Of a stretch of DNA of 64,000 nucleotides, positions 47,101 to 63,661 are shown piece after piece. This stretch comes from Haliclystus octoradiatus (Eukaryota > Cnidaria > Staurozoa > Stauromedusae > Haliclystidae): contig OU744451.1 in NCBI GenBank assembly GCA_916610825.1, positions 6,555,345 to 6,619,344 of the forward strand, read 5' to 3'. Both the position numbers and the translations under genes were made by a program. Under the pieces are notes generated by a model. The model did not search any database, was not told the origin of the DNA, and saw nothing but the letters and a program-made list of their open reading frames with translations. Every line of letters begins with the position of its first letter. Positions within the stretch are counted from its first letter, which is position 1.

Positions 47101-48416
47101 TATTGGGTACATGTACATTATTACTAGATCATAGTGGGTGAATGTACAATACTATTGAATCATCAGTAATTGATAGTGGATACATGTTTGTTCTTTCTAG
47201 ATCATAAATAGATAATAGAGCCTATCAGTCACTTATTGCTAGATCATAGTTTGTAGATGTACATAATTTCTAGATCATAGTGGGTATATGCACAATATTT
47301 CTAGATTACAGTGGTTATATTTACATTATTACTTGATCATAGTGGGTAGATGTACATGATTTCTAGATATTATTAGATCAGCCTGGATACAATTGATTCA
47401 TTGCTAGATCATAGTGGGTATATTACCATTATTGCTACATCATAGTGGAGAGATTTAGATTTTCACTACATCATTACTAGATCAAAGTGGGTACATGCGA
47501 GTCATTGCTATATCATATTGGGCATATGTACATTATTACTAGAACATAGTGGGTATACGTACACTATTTCTAGATCATTGCCAGATCAGCGTGGATACAC
47601 TTGCCTCATTGCTAGATCATAGTGGGTAGATGTAAATAATTTCTAGATCATAATGGGTATATGTTCATTATTACTACATCATAGTGGGTTGATGTACATT
47701 ATCTCCAGATCATTACTAGATCAGCGTGGATAAAACTTACTCATTGCTAGAAGAAAGTGGGTATATTACCATTATTGCTACATCATAGTGGAGAGATTTC
47801 GATTTTCACTAGATCATTGCCAGATCAGCGTGGATACACTTGACTCATTGCTATATAATATTGGGCATATGTACATTATTACTAGATCATAGTGTGTAGA
47901 TGTACAATGCGATTGGATCATCAGTAGGTCATAGAGGATAAATGCTTGTTCTTTCTAGATCATATATAGATAATAGAGCTTATCAGTCACTCATTGCTAG
48001 ATCATAGTGGGTAGATGTACAAAATTTCTAGATCATAGTGGGTATATGCACAACATTTTTAGACTACAGTGGGTATATTTACATTATTACTTGATCAAAG
48101 TAGGTAGATGTACATTATTTTTAGATCATTACTAGATCAGCCTGGATACAATGGACTCATTCCTAGATCATAGTGGGTATATTACCATTATTTCTACATC
48201 ATAGTAGATATATTTACATTAATACTATATTATTACTAGATCAAAGTGGATACAATTGATTAATTGCTAGATCATAGTTGGTATATGTACATTATTTCTA
48301 GATCATAGTGGGTATATGTACATTATTTCTAGATGATAGTGTGTAGATTTAACTGATTACTAGATCACTGTTAGATTACAGTTGACAAAAGTTTCTTCTT
48401 TCTAGATTATTCATAA

Positions 48417-51400
48417 TACCGCATAAACCTGATACTTGCACATGGCATGTCTAGACTAAGACGAGCATCTCTATATTAAAGGGACTGCCTAGGCGTAAAA
48501 CCATTTTTTTTTATCTTAAGTGGAATTAATATGAAATTTGGCAAACTTGTGCGTGTTAGGGATGGGACCTCACTTTCCTATAATTTTTTGAAGAATTTTG
48601 TTCTTAAAATAGAATAATGCTCGTTGATGACGTCATAAATAATGTTTTTTTCATGATCACAATTTAAATTTCACAATTTCATGATCTTTTTATTTCTTTT
48701 TTTTCATGATATTTACATCATTACTTGATCATAGTCGGTAGATGTACATTAATATTATATCATTACTAGATCAGCCTGGATACAATGGACTCATTGCTAG
48801 ATCATAGTGGGTATATTACTATTATTGCTACATCATAGTGGATAGATTTACATTAATACTAGATCATTACTAGATCAAAGTGGATACAATTGATTAATTG
48901 CTAGATCATAGTGGGTATATGTACATTATTTCTAGATCATAGTGGGTATATGTACACTATTTCTAGATCATAGCCAGATCAGCGTGGATAAACTTGACTT
49001 ATTGCTATATCATATTGGGCATATGTACATTATTACTAAATCATAGTGTGTAGATGTACAATACTATTGGATCATCATAGTAGGTCATAGTGGATAAATG
49101 CTTGTTCCTTCTAGATCATACATAGATAATAGAGCTTACCAGTCACTTATTGCTAGATCATAGTGTGTAGATGTAATTGATTACTAGATCAATGTTAGAT
49201 TACAGTTGACAAAAGTTTCTTCTTTCTAGAACATTCCTAGATCAGCGTGAATACACTTGACTCATTGCTAGATCATAGTGGGTAGATGTACATAACTTTC
49301 AGATCATAGCGGGTATATGTACATTATTTCTAGATCACATTGGGTTTATGTACATACCTACTAGATCATAGTGGGTAGATGTACATTATTTATAGATCAT
49401 TACTAGATCACCGTGGATACAATTGACTCATTGCTAGATCATAGTGGGTATATTACAATTATTGCTACAAAATAATGGAGAGATTTAGATTATCACCAGA
49501 TCATTACTAGATCAAAGTGGGTACAAGTGACTCATTGCTATATCATATTGGGTATATATACATTATTACTAGATCATAGTGGGTGAATGTACAATACTAT
49601 TGGATCATCAGTAATTCATAGTGGATACATGTTTGTTCTTTCCAGATCATAAATAGATAATAGAGCCTATCAGTCACTTATTGCTAGATCATAGTGGGTA
49701 GATGTACATAACTTCTAGATCATAGTGGGTATATGCACAATATTTTTAGATTACAGTGGGTATATTTACATTATTACTTGATCATAGTGGGTAGATGTAC
49801 ATTATTTCTAGATATTATTAGATCAGCCAGGATACAATTGACTCATTGCTAGATCATAGTGGGTATATTACCATTATTGCTACATCATAGTGGAGAGATT
49901 TAGATTTTCACTAGATCATTACTAGATCAAAGTGGGTACATGCGACTCATTGCTATATCATATTGGGCATATGTACATTATTACTAGAACATAGTGGGTA
50001 TACGTACACTATTTCTAGATCATTGCCAGATCAGCGTGGATACACTTGCCTCATTGCTAGATCATAGTGGGTAGATGTAAATAATTTCTAGATCATAATG
50101 GGTATATGTACGTTATTTCTAGACCACAGTTGTATATGTACATTACTTCTAGATCACATTGGGTATATGTACATTATTACTACATCATAGTGGGTTGATG
50201 TACATTATCTCCAGATCATTACTAGATCAGCGTGGATAAAATTTACTCATTGCTAGAAGAAAGTGGGTATATTACCATTATTGCTACATCATAGTGGAGA
50301 GATTTCGATTTTCACTAGATCATTGCCAGATCAGCGTGGATACACTTGACTCATTGCTATATCATAATGGGCATATGTACATTATTACTAGAACATAGTT
50401 TGGGTATATGTACAGTATTTCTATATCATTACTAGATCAAAGTGGATACAATTGATTAATTGCTAGATCATAGTGGGTATATGTACATTATTTCTAGATC
50501 ATAGTGGGTATATGTACACTATTTCTAGATCATTGCCAGATCAGCGTGGATAAACTTGACTTATTGCTATATCATATTGGGCATATGTACATTATTACTA
50601 GATCATAGTGTGGAGATGTACAATACTATTGGATCATCAGTAGGTCATAGTGGATAAATTCTTGTTCCTTCTAGATCATACCTAGATAATAGAGCTTACC
50701 AGTCACTTATTGCTAGATCATAGTGTGTAGATGTAACTGATTACTAGATCACTGTTAGATTACAGTTGACAAAGTTTCTTCTTTCTAGAACATTCCTAGA
50801 TCAGCCTGAATAAACTTGACTCATTGCTAGATCATAGTGGGTAGATGTACATAATTTCTAGATCATAATGGGTATATGTACATTATTTCTAGATCACATT
50901 TTTTATATGTACATTCTTACTAAATCATAGTGGGTAGATGTACATTATTTCTAGATCATTGTCAGATCAGCGTGGATACACCTGACTCATTGCTATATCA
51001 TATTGGGCATATGTGAATTATTACTAGATCATAGTGTGTAGATGTACAATGCTATTGGATCATCAGTAGGTCATAGAGGATAAATGCTTGTTCTTTCTAG
51101 ATCATATATCGATAATAGAGCTTAGCAGTCACTTATTGCTAGATCATAGTGTTTAGATGTAACTGATTACTAGATCACTGTTAGATTACAGTTGACAAAA
51201 GTTTTTTCTTTCTAGAACATTCCTAGATCAGCGTGAAAACACTTGACTCATTGCTAGATCATAGTTGGTAGATGTACATAATTTTCAGATCATAGCGTGT
51301 ATATGTACATTGTTTCTAGATCATTGCCAGATCAGCGTGGATAAACTTGACTTACTGATATATCATAGTGGGCATATGTACATTATTACTACATCATAAT

Positions 51401-52785
51401 GGAGAGATTTAGATTATCACTAGATCATTACTAGATCAAAGTGGGTACAAGTGACTCATTGCTATATCATATTGGGTACATGTACATTATTACTAGATCA
51501 TAGTGGGTGAATGTACAATACTATTGAATCATCAGTAATTGATAGTGGATACATGTTTGTTCTTTCTAGATCATAAATAGATAATAGAGCCTATCAGTCA
51601 CTTATTGCTAGATCATAGTTTGTAGATGTACATAATTTCTAGATCATAGTGGGTATATGCACAATATTTCTAGATTACAGTGGTTATATTTACATTATTA
51701 CTTGATCATAGTGGGTAGATGTACATGATTTCTAGATATTATTAGATCAGCCTGGATACAATTGATTCATTGCTAGATCATAGTGGGTATATTACCATTA
51801 TTGCTACATCATAGTGGAGAGATTTAGATTTTCACTACATCATTACTAGATCAAAGTGGGTACATGCGAGTCATTGCTATATCATATTGGGCATATGTAC
51901 ATTATTACTAGAACATAGTGGGTATACGTACACTATTTCTAGATCATTGCCAGATCAGCGTGGATACACTTGCCTCATTGCTAGATCATAGTGGGTAGAT
52001 GTAAATAATTTCTAGATCATAATGGGTATATGTTCATTATTACTACATCATAGTGGGTTGATGTACATTATCTCCAGATCATTACTAGATCAGCGTGGAT
52101 AAAACTTACTCATTGCTAGAAGAAAGTGGGTATATTACCATTATTGCTACATCATAGTGGAGAGATTTCGATTTTCACTAGATCATTGCCAGATCAGCGT
52201 GGATACACTTGACTCATTGCTATATAATATTGGGCATATGTACATTATTACTAGATCATAGTGTGTAGATGTACAATGCTATTGGATCATCAGTAGGTCA
52301 TAGAGGATAAATGCTTGTTCTTTATAGATCATATATAGATAATAGAGCTTATCAGTCACTCATAGCTAGATCATAGTGGGTAGATGTACAAAATTTCTAG
52401 ATCATAGTGGGTATATGCACAACATTTTTAGACTACAGTGGGTATATTTACATTATTACTTGATCAAAGTAGGTAGATGTACATTATTTTTAGATCATTA
52501 CTAGATCAGCCTGGATACAATGGACTCATTCCTAGATCATAGTGGGTATATTACCATTATTTCTACATCATAGTAGATATATTTACATTAATACTATATT
52601 ATTACTAGATCAAAGTGGATACAATTGATTAATTGCTAGATCATAGTTGGTATATGTACATTATTTCTAGATCATAGTGGGTATATGTACATTATTTCTA
52701 GATGATAGTGTGTAGATTTAACTGATTACTAGATCACTGTTAGATTACAGTTGACAAAAGTTTCTTCTTTCTAGATTATTCATAA
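48417..52785. repeat. Satellite macro-unit 2 (4,369 bp, deletion derivative)
   Basis: Starts and ends like macro-unit 3 but is 6,507 bp shorter. It follows the unit-3 order to about 49860 and then joins sequence equivalent to about 60735 onward, with a locally different segment at about 50155-50400. Shares the CTCGTTGATGACGTCA variant with units 3 and 4, against CTTGTTGATG in unit 1. Confidence 0.95.
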
Positions 52786-55700
52786 TACCGCATAAACCTG
52801 ATACTTGCACATGGCATGTCTAGACTAAGACGAGCATCTCTATATTAAAGGGACTGCCTAGGCGTAAAACCATTTTTTTTTATCTTAAGTGGAATTAATA
52901 TGAAATTTGGCAAACTTGTGCGTGTTAGGGATGGGACCTCACTTTCCTATAATTTTTTGAAGAATTTTGTTCTTAAAATAGAATAATGCTCGTTGATGAC
53001 GTCATAAATAATGTTTTTTTCATGATCACAATTTAAATTTCACAATTTCATGATCTTTTTATTTCTTTTTTTTCATGATATTTACATCATTACTTGATCA
53101 TAGTCGGTAGATGTACATTAATATTATATCATTACTAGATCAGCCTGGATACAATGGACTCATTGCTAGATCATAGTGGGTATATTACTATTATTGCTAC
53201 ATCATAGTGGATAGATTTACATTAATACTAGATCATTACTAGATCAAAGTGGATACAATTGATTAATTGCTAGATCATAGTGGGTATATGTACATTATTT
53301 CTAGATCATAGTGGGTATATGTACACTATTTCTAGATCATAGCCAGATCAGCGTGGATAAACTTGACTTATTGCTATATCATATTGGGCATATGTACATT
53401 ATTACTAAATCATAGTGTGTAGATGTACAATACTATTGGATCATCATAGTAGGTCATAGTGGATAAATGCTTGTTCCTTCTAGATCATACATAGATAATA
53501 GAGCTTACCAGTCACTTATTGCTAGATCATAGTGTGTAGATGTAATTGATTACTAGATCAATGTTAGATTACAGTTGACAAAAGTTTCTTCTTTCTAGAA
53601 CATTCCTAGATCAGCGTGAATACACTTGACTCATTGCTAGATCATAGTGGGTAGATGTACATAACTTTCAGATCATAGCGGGTATATGTACATTATTTCT
53701 AGATCACATTGGGTTTATGTACATACCTACTAGATCATAGTGGGTAGATGTACATTATTTATAGATCATTACTAGATCACCGTGGATACAATTGACTCAT
53801 TGCTAGATCATAGTGGGTATATTACAATTATTGCTACAAAATAATGGAGAGATTTAGATTATCACCAGATCATTACTAGATCAAAGTGGGTACAAGTGAC
53901 TCATTGCTATATCATATTGGGTATATATACATTATTACTAGATCATAGTGGGTGAATGTACAATACTATTGGATCATCAGTAATTCATAGTGGATACATG
54001 TTTGTTCTTTCCAGATCATAAATAGATAATAGAGCCTATCAGTCACTTATTGCTAGATCATAGTGGGTAGATGTACATAACTTCTAGATCATAGTGGGTA
54101 TATGCACAATATTTTTAGATTACAGTGGGTATATTTACATTATTACTTGATCATAGTGGGTAGATGTACATTATTTCTAGATATTATTAGATCAGCCAGG
54201 ATACAATTGACTCATTGCTAGATCATAGTGGGTAAATTAACATTATTGCTACATCATAGTGGAGAGATTTAGATTTTCACTAGATCATTACTAGATCAAA
54301 ATGGGTACATGTGACTCATTGCTATATCATATTGGGCATATGTACATTATTACTAGAACATAGTGGGTATATGTACACTATTTACAGATCATTGCCAGAT
54401 CATTGAGGATACACTTGACTCATTGCTAGATCATAGTGGGTAGATGTACATAATTTCTAGATCATAATGGGTATATGTACGTTATTTCTAGACCACAGTG
54501 GTATATCTACATTACTTCTAGATCACATTGGGTATATGTACATTATTACTACATCATAGTGGGTAGATGTACATTATTTCCAGATCATTACTAGATCAGC
54601 GCGGATAAAATTTACTCATTGCTAGAACATAGTGGGTATATTACCATTATTGCTACATCATAGTGGAGAGATTTCGATTTTCACTAGATCATTGCCATAT
54701 CAGCGTGGATACACTTGACTCATTGCTATATCATATTGGCAATATGTACATTATTACTAGATCATAGTGTGTAGATGTACAATGCTATTGGATCATCAGT
54801 AGGTCATAGTGGATAAATGCTTGTTCTTTCTAGATCATATATAGATAATAGAGCTTACCAGTCACTTATTGCTAGATCATAGTGTGTAGATGTAACTGAT
54901 TACTACATAACTGTTAGATTACAGTTGACAAAAGTTTCTTCTTTCTAGATCGTTCCTAGATCAGCGTGAATACACTTGATTAATTGGTAGATAATAGTGG
55001 GTAGATGTACATAATTTCAAGATCATAGTGGGTATATGCACAGCATTTCTAGACTACAGTGGGTATATTTACATTATTACTTCATCATACTGGGTAGAAT
55101 TACATTATTTTTAGATCATTACTAGATCAGCCTGGATACAATGGACTCATTGCTAGATCATAGTGGGTATATTAGCATTATTGCTACATCATAGTGGATA
55201 GATTTACATTAATACTAGATCATTACTAGATCAAAGTGGATACAATTGATTAATTGTTAGATCATAGTGGGTATATGTACATTATTTCTAGATCATAGTG
55301 GGTATATGTACACTATTTCTAGATCATTGCCAGATCAGCGTGGATACACCTGACTCATTGCTATATCATATTGGGCATATGTACATTATTACTAGATCAT
55401 AGTGTGTAGATGTACAATGCGATTGGATCATCAGTAGGTCATAGAGGATAAATGCTTGTTCTTTCTAGATTATATATCGATAGTAGAGCTTAGCAGTCAC
55501 TTATTGCTAGATCATAGTGTGTAGATGTAACCGATTACTAGATCACTGTTAGATTACAGTTGACAAAAGTTTTTTCTTTCTAGAACATTCCTAGATCAGC
55601 GTGAATACACTTGACTCATTGCTAGATCATAGTGGGTAGATGTACATAACTTTCAGATCATAGCGGGTATATGTACATTATTTCTAGATCACATTGGGTT

Positions 55701-58700
55701 TATGTACATACCTACTAGATCATAGTGGGTAGATGTACATTATTTCTAGATCATTACTAGATCACCGTGGATACAATTGACTCATTGCTAGATCATAGTG
55801 GGTATATGTACATTATTTCTAGATCATAGTGGGTATATGTACACTATTTCTAGATCATTGCCAGATCAGCGTCGATAAACTTGACTTATTGCTATATCAT
55901 ATTGGGCATATGTACATTATTAGTAGATCATAGTGTGGAGATGTACAATACTATTGGATCATCAGTAGGTCTTAATGGATAAATTCTTGTTCCTTCTAGA
56001 TCATACATAGATGATAGAGCTTACCAGTAACTTATTGCTAGATGATAGTGTGTAGATGTAACTGATTACTAGATCACTGTTAGATTACTGTTGACAAAAG
56101 TTTCTTCTTTCTAGATTATTCCTAGATCAGCGTGAATAAATTTGACTCATTGCTAGATCATAGTGGGTAGATGTACATAACTTTCAGGTCATAGCGGGTA
56201 TATGTACATTATTTCTAAATCAAATTGGGTAAATGTACATTCTTACTAGATCATAGTGGGTAGATGTACATTATTTCTAGATCATTACTAGATCACCGTG
56301 GATACAATTGACTCATTGCTAGATCATAGTTGGTATATTACAATTATTGCTACATAATAGTGGAGAGATTTAGATTATCACTAAATCATTACTAGATCAA
56401 AGTGGGTACAAGTGACTCATTGCCATATCATATTGGGTATATATACATTATTACTAGATCATAGTGGGTGAATGTACAATACTACTGGATCATCAGTAAT
56501 TCATAGTGGATACATGTTTGTTCTTTTTAGATCATAAATAGATAATAGAGCCTATCAGTCAGTTATTACTAGATCATAGTCGGTAGATGTACATAATTTC
56601 TAGATCATAGTGGGTATATGCACAATATTTCTAGATTACAGTGGGTAAATTTACATTATTACTTGATCATAGTGGGTAGATGTACATTATTTCTAGATAT
56701 TACTAGATCAGCCTGGATACAATTGACTCATTGCTAGATCATAGTAGGTATATAACCATTATTGCTACATCATAGTGGAGAGATTTAGATTTTCACTAGA
56801 TCATTACTAGATCAAAGTGGGTACATGTGACTCATTGCTATATCATAATGGGCATATGTACATTATTACTAGCACATAGTTTGGGTATATGTACAGTATT
56901 TCTATATCATTACTAGATCAAAGTGGATACAATTGATTAATTGCTAGATCATAGTGGGTATATGTACATTATTTCTAGATCATAGTAGGTATATGTACAC
57001 TATTTCTAGATCATTGCCAGATCAGCGTGGATAAACTTGACTTATTGCTATATCATATTGGGCATATGTACATTATTACTAGATCATAGTGTGGAGATGT
57101 ACAATACTATTGGATCATCAGTAGGTCATAGTGGATAAATTCTTGTTCCTTCTAGATCATACCTAGATAATAGAGCTTACCAGTCACTTATTGCTAGATC
57201 ATAGTGTGTAGATGTAACTGATTACTAGATCACTGTTAGATTACAGTTGACAAAGTTTCTTCTTTCTAGAACATTCCTAGATCAGCCTGAATAAACTTGA
57301 CTCATTGCTAGATCATAGTGGGTAGATGTACATAATTTCTAGATCATAATGGGTATATGTACATTATTTCTAGATCACATTTTTTATATGTACATTCTTA
57401 CTAAATCATAGTGGGTAGATGTACATTATTTCTAGATCATTGTCAGATCAGCCTGGATACACCTGACTCATTGCTATATCATATTGGGCATATGTGAATT
57501 ATTACTAGATCATAGTGTGTAGATGTACAATGCTATTGGATCATCAGTAGGTCATAGAGGATAAATGCTTGTTCTTTCTAGATCATATATCGATAATAGA
57601 GCTTAGCAGTCACTTATTGCTAGATCATAGTGTGTAGATGTAACTGATTACTAGATCACTGTTAGATTACAGTTGACAAAAATTTTTTCTTTCTAGAACA
57701 TTCCTAGATCAGCGTGAATACACTTGACTCATTGCTAGATCATAGTTGGTAGATGTACATAATTTTCAGATCATAGCGTGTATATGTACATTGTTTCTAG
57801 ATCATTGCCAGATCAGCGTGGATAAACTTGACTTACTGATATATCATAGTGGGCATATGTACATTATTACTACATCATAATGGAGAGATTTAGATTATCA
57901 CTAGATCATTACTAGATCAAAGTGGGTACAAGTGACTCATTGCTATATCATATTGGGTACATGTACATTATTACTAGATCATAGTGGGTGAATGTACAAT
58001 ACTATTGAATCATCAGTAATTGATAATGGATACATGTTTGTTCTTTCTAGATCATAAATAGATAATAGAGCCTATCAGTCACTTATTGCTAGATCATAGT
58101 TTGTAGATGTACATAATTTCTAGATCATAGTGGGTATATGCACAATATTTCTAGATTACAGTGGTTATATTTACATTATTACTTGATCATAGTGGGTAGA
58201 TGTACATGATTTCTAGATATTATTAGATCAGCCTGGATACAATTGATTCATTGCTAGATCATAGTGGGTATATTACCATTATTGCTACATCATAGTGGAG
58301 AGATTTAGATTTTCACTACATCATTACTAGATCAAAGTGGGTACATGCAAGTCATTGCTATATCATATTGGGCATATGTACATTATTACTAGAACATAGT
58401 GGGTATACGTACACTATTTCTAGATCATTGCCAGATCAGCGTGGATACACTTGCCTCATTGCTAGATCATAGTGGGTAGATGTAAATAATTTCTAGATCA
58501 TAATGGGTATATGTTCATTATTACTACATCATAGTGGGTTGATGTACATTATCTCCAGATCATTACTAGATCAGCGTGGATAAAATTTACTCATTGCTAG
58601 AAGAAAGTGGGTATATTACCATTATTGCTACATCATAGTGGAGAGATTTCGATTTTCACTAGATCATTGCCAGATCAGCGTGGATACACTTGACTCATTG

Positions 58701-61700
58701 CTATATAATATTGGGCATATGTACATTATTACTAGATCATAGTGTGTAGATGTACAATGCTATTGGATCATCAGTAGGTCATAGAGGATAAATGCTTGTT
58801 CTTTATAGATCATATATAGATAATAGAGCTTATCAGTCACTCATAGCTAGATCATAGTGGGTAGATGTACAAAATTTCTAGATCATAGTGGGTATATGCA
58901 CAACATTTTTAGACTAGAGTGGGTATATTTACATTATTACTTGATCAAAGTAGGTAGATGTACATTATTTTTAGATCATTACTAGATCAGCCTGGATACA
59001 ATGGACTCATTCCTAGATCATAGTGGGTATATTACCATTATTTCTACATCATAGTAGATATATTTACATTAATACTATATTATTACTAGATCAAAGTGGA
59101 TACAATTGATTAATTGCTAGATCATAGTTGGTATATGTACATTATTTCTAGATCATAGTGGGTATATGTACATTATTTCTAGATGATAGTGTATAGATGT
59201 AACTGATTACTAGATCACTGTTAGATTACAGTTGACAAAAGTTTCTTCTTTCTAGATTATTCCTAGATCAGCGTGAATAAATTTGACTCATTGCTAGATC
59301 ATAGTGTGTAGATGTACATAACTTTCAGGTCATACCGGGTATATGTACATTATTTCTAAATCACATTGGGTAAATGTACATTCTTACTAGATCATAGTGG
59401 GTAGATGTACATTATTTCTAGATCATTAATATATCACTGTGGATACAATTGACTCATTGCTAGATCATAGTTGGTATATTACAATTATTGCTACATAGTA
59501 GTGGAGAGATTTAGATTATCACTAAATCATTACTAGATCAAAGTGGGTACAAATGACTCATTGCCATATCATATTGGGTATATGTACATTATTACTAGAT
59601 CATAGTGGGTGAATGTACAATACTACTGGATCATCAGTAATTCATAGTGGATACATGTTTGTTCTTTTTAGATCATAAATAGATAATAGAGCCTATCAGT
59701 CACTTATTACTAGATCATAGTGGGTAGATGTACATAATTTGTAGATCATAGTGGGTATATGCACAATATTTCTAGATTACAGTGGGTAAATTTACATTAT
59801 TACGTGATCATAGTGGGTAGATGTACATTATTTCTAAATATTACTATATCAGCCTGGATACAATTGACTCATTGTTAGATCATAGTAGGTATATTACCAT
59901 TATTGCTACATCATAGTGGAGAGATTTAGATTTTCCCTAGATCATTACTAGATCAAAGTGGGTACATGTGACTCATTGCTATATCATAATGGGCATATGT
60001 ACATTATTACTAGAACATAGTGGGTATATGTACAGTATTTCTAGATCATTTCTAGATCAAAGTGGATACAATTGATTAATTGCTAGATCATAGTTGGTAT
60101 ATGTACATTATTTCTAGATCATATTGGGTATATGCACAATATTTCTAGATTACAGTGGGTAAATTTACATTATTACTTGATCATAGTGGGTAAATGTACA
60201 TAATTTTCAGATCATAGCGTGTATATGTACATTATTTCTAGATCATAGTGGGTATATGTACACTATTTCTAGATCATTGCCAGATCAGCGTGGATAAACT
60301 TGACTTACTGATATATCATATTGGGCATATGTACATTATTACTACATCATAATGGAGAGATTTAGATTATCACTAGATCATTACTAGATCAAAGTGGGTA
60401 CAAGTGACTCATTGCTATATCATATTGGGTATATGTACATTATTACTAGATCATAGTGGGTGAATGTACAATACTATTGAATCATCAGTAATTGATAGTG
60501 GATACATGTTTGTTCTTTCTAGATCATAAATAGATAATAGAGCCTATCAGTCACTTATTGCTAGATCATAGTTTGTGAATGTACATAATTTCTAGATCAT
60601 AGTGGGTATATGCACAATATTTCTAGATTACAGTGGTTATATTTAAATTATTACTTGATCATAGAGGGTAGATGTACATGATTTCTAGATATTATTAGAT
60701 CAGCCTGGATACAATTGATTCATTGCTAGATCATAGTGGGTATATTACCATTATTGCTACATCATAGTGGAGAGATTTAGATTTTCACTAGATCATTACT
60801 AGATCAAAGTGGGTACATGCGACTCATTGCTATATCATATTGGGCATATGTACATTATTACTAGAACATAGTGGGTATACGTACACTATTTCTAGATCAT
60901 TGCCAGATCAGCGTGGATACACTTGCCTCATTGCTAGATCATAGTGGGTAGATGTAAATAATTTCTAGATCATAATGGGTATATGTACGTTATTTCTAGA
61001 CCACAGTTGTATATGTACATTACTTCTAGATTACAGTGGGTAAATTTACATTATTACTTGATCATAGTGGGTAGATGTACATTATTTCTAGATATTACTA
61101 GATCAGCCTGGATACAATTGACTCATTGCTAGATCATAGTAGGTATATAACCATTATTGCTACATCATAGTGGAGAGATTTAGATTTTCACTAGATCATT
61201 ACTAGATCAAAGTGGGTACATGTGACTCATTGCTATATCATAATGGGCATATGTACATTATTACTAGCACATAGTTTGGGTATATGTACAGTATTTCTAT
61301 ATCATTACTAGATCAAAGTGGATACAATTGATTAATTGCTAGATCATAGTGGGTATATGTACATTATTTCTAGATCATAGTAGGTATATGTACACTATTT
61401 CTAGATCATTGCCAGATCAGCGTGGATAAACTTGACTTATTGCTATATCATATTGGGCATATGTACATTATTACTAGATCATAGTGTGGAGATGTACAAT
61501 ACTATTGGATCATCAGTAGGTCATAGTGGATAAATTCTTGTTCCTTCTAGATCATACCTAGATAATAGAGCTTACCAGTCACTTATTGCTAGATCATAGT
61601 GTGTAGATGTAACTGATTACTAGATCACTGTTAGATTACAGTTGACAAAGTTTCTTCTTTCTAGAACATTCCTAGATCAGCCTGAATAAACTTGACTCAT

Positions 61701-63661
61701 TGCTAGATCATAGTGGGTAGATGTACATAATTTCTAGATCATAATGGGTATATGTACATTATTTCTAGATCACATTTTTTATATGTACATTCTTACTAAA
61801 TCATAGTGGGTAGATGTACATTATTTCTAGATCATTGTCAGATCAGCGTGGATACACCTGACTCATTGCTATATCATATTGGGCATATGTGAATTATTAC
61901 TAGATCATAGTGTGTAGATGTACAATGCTATTGGATCATCAGTAGGTCATAGAGGATAAATGCTTGTTCTTTCTAGATCATATATCGATAATAGAGCTTA
62001 GCAGTCACTTATTGCTAGATCATAGTGTTTAGATGTAACTGATTACTAGATCACTGTTAGATTACAGTTGACAAAAGTTTTTTCTTTCTAGAACATTCCT
62101 AGATCAGCGTGAAAACACTTGACTCATTGCTAGATCATAGTTGGTAGATGTACATAATTTTCAGATCATAGCGTGTATATGTACATTGTTTCTAGATCAT
62201 TGCCAGATCAGCGTGGATAAACTTGACTTACTGATATATCATAGTGGGCATATGTACATTATTACTACATCATAATGGAGAGATTTAGATTATCACTAGA
62301 TCATTACTAGATCAAAGTGGGTACAAGTGACTCATTGCTATATCATATTGGGTACATGTACATTATTACTAGATCATAGTGGGTGAATGTACAATACTAT
62401 TGAATCATCAGTAATTGATAGTGGATACATGTTTGTTCTTTCTAGATCATAAATAGATAATAGAGCCTATCAGTCACTTATTGCTAGATCATAGTTTGTA
62501 GATGTACATAATTTCTAGATCATAGTGGGTATATGCACAATATTTCTAGATTACAGTGGTTATATTTACATTATTACTTGATCATAGTGGGTAGATGTAC
62601 ATGATTTCTAGATATTATTAGATCAGCCTGGATACAATTGATTCATTGCTAGATCATAGTGGGTATATTACCATTATTGCTACATCATAGTGGAGAGATT
62701 TAGATTTTCACTACATCATTACTAGATCAAAGTGGGTACATGCGAGTCATTGCTATATCATATTGGGCATATGTACATTATTACTAGAACATAGTGGGTA
62801 TACGTACACTATTTCTAGATCATTGCCAGATCAGCGTGGATACACTTGCCTCATTGCTAGATCATAGTGGGTAGATGTAAATAATTTCTAGATCATAATG
62901 GGTATATGTTCATTATTACTACATCATAGTGGGTTGATGTACATTATCTCCAGATCATTACTAGATCAGCGTGGATAAAACTTACTCATTGCTAGAAGAA
63001 AGTGGGTATATTACCATTATTGCTACATCATAGTGGAGAGATTTCGATTTTCACTAGATCATTGCCAGATCAGCGTGGATACACTTGACTCATTGCTATA
63101 TAATATTGGGCATATGTACATTATTACTAGATCATAGTGTGTAGATGTACAATGCTATTGGATCATCAGTAGGTCATAGAGGATAAATGCTTGTTCTTTA
63201 TAGATCATATATAGATAATAGAGCTTATCAGTCACTCATAGCTAGATCATAGTGGGTAGATGTACAAAATTTCTAGATCATAGTGGGTATATGCACAACA
63301 TTTTTAGACTACAGTGGGTATATTTACATTATTACTTGATCAAAGTAGGTAGATGTACATTATTTTTAGATCATTACTAGATCAGCCTGGATACAATGGA
63401 CTCATTCCTAGATCATAGTGGGTATATTACCATTATTTCTACATCATAGTAGATATATTTACATTAATACTATATTATTACTAGATCAAAGTGGATACAA
63501 TTGATTAATTGCTAGATCATAGTTGGTATATGTACATTATTTCTAGATCATAGTGGGTATATGTACATTATTTCTAGATGATAGTGTGTAGATTTAACTG
63601 ATTACTAGATCACTGTTAGATTACAGTTGACAAAAGTTTCTTCTTTCTAGATTATTCATAA
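52786..63661. repeat. Satellite macro-unit 3 (10,876 bp)
   Basis: Same order as macro-unit 1 but with a single 5.65-kb unit; the length difference, 5,652 bp, is exactly one unit. It carries ACTAT at about 57105, so it matches the second and not the first 5.65-kb copy of unit 1 at this point. Confidence 0.95.

Larger units (their letters stand above)
31889..48416. repeat. Satellite macro-unit 1 (16,528 bp, with a duplicated 5,652-bp unit)
   Basis: Bounded by the captured host segment here and at 48417. It contains two tandem copies of the 5.65-kb unit, the first at about 32861-38512, the second from 38513 to about 44169. Matching landmarks are offset by exactly 5,652 bp (for example 33111/38763, 33719/39371, 35621/41273). 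After the 5-bp ACTAT difference (present at about 41859, missing at about 36197) the offset becomes 5,657. A partial third, more diverged copy follows from about 44170. Confidence 0.95.
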
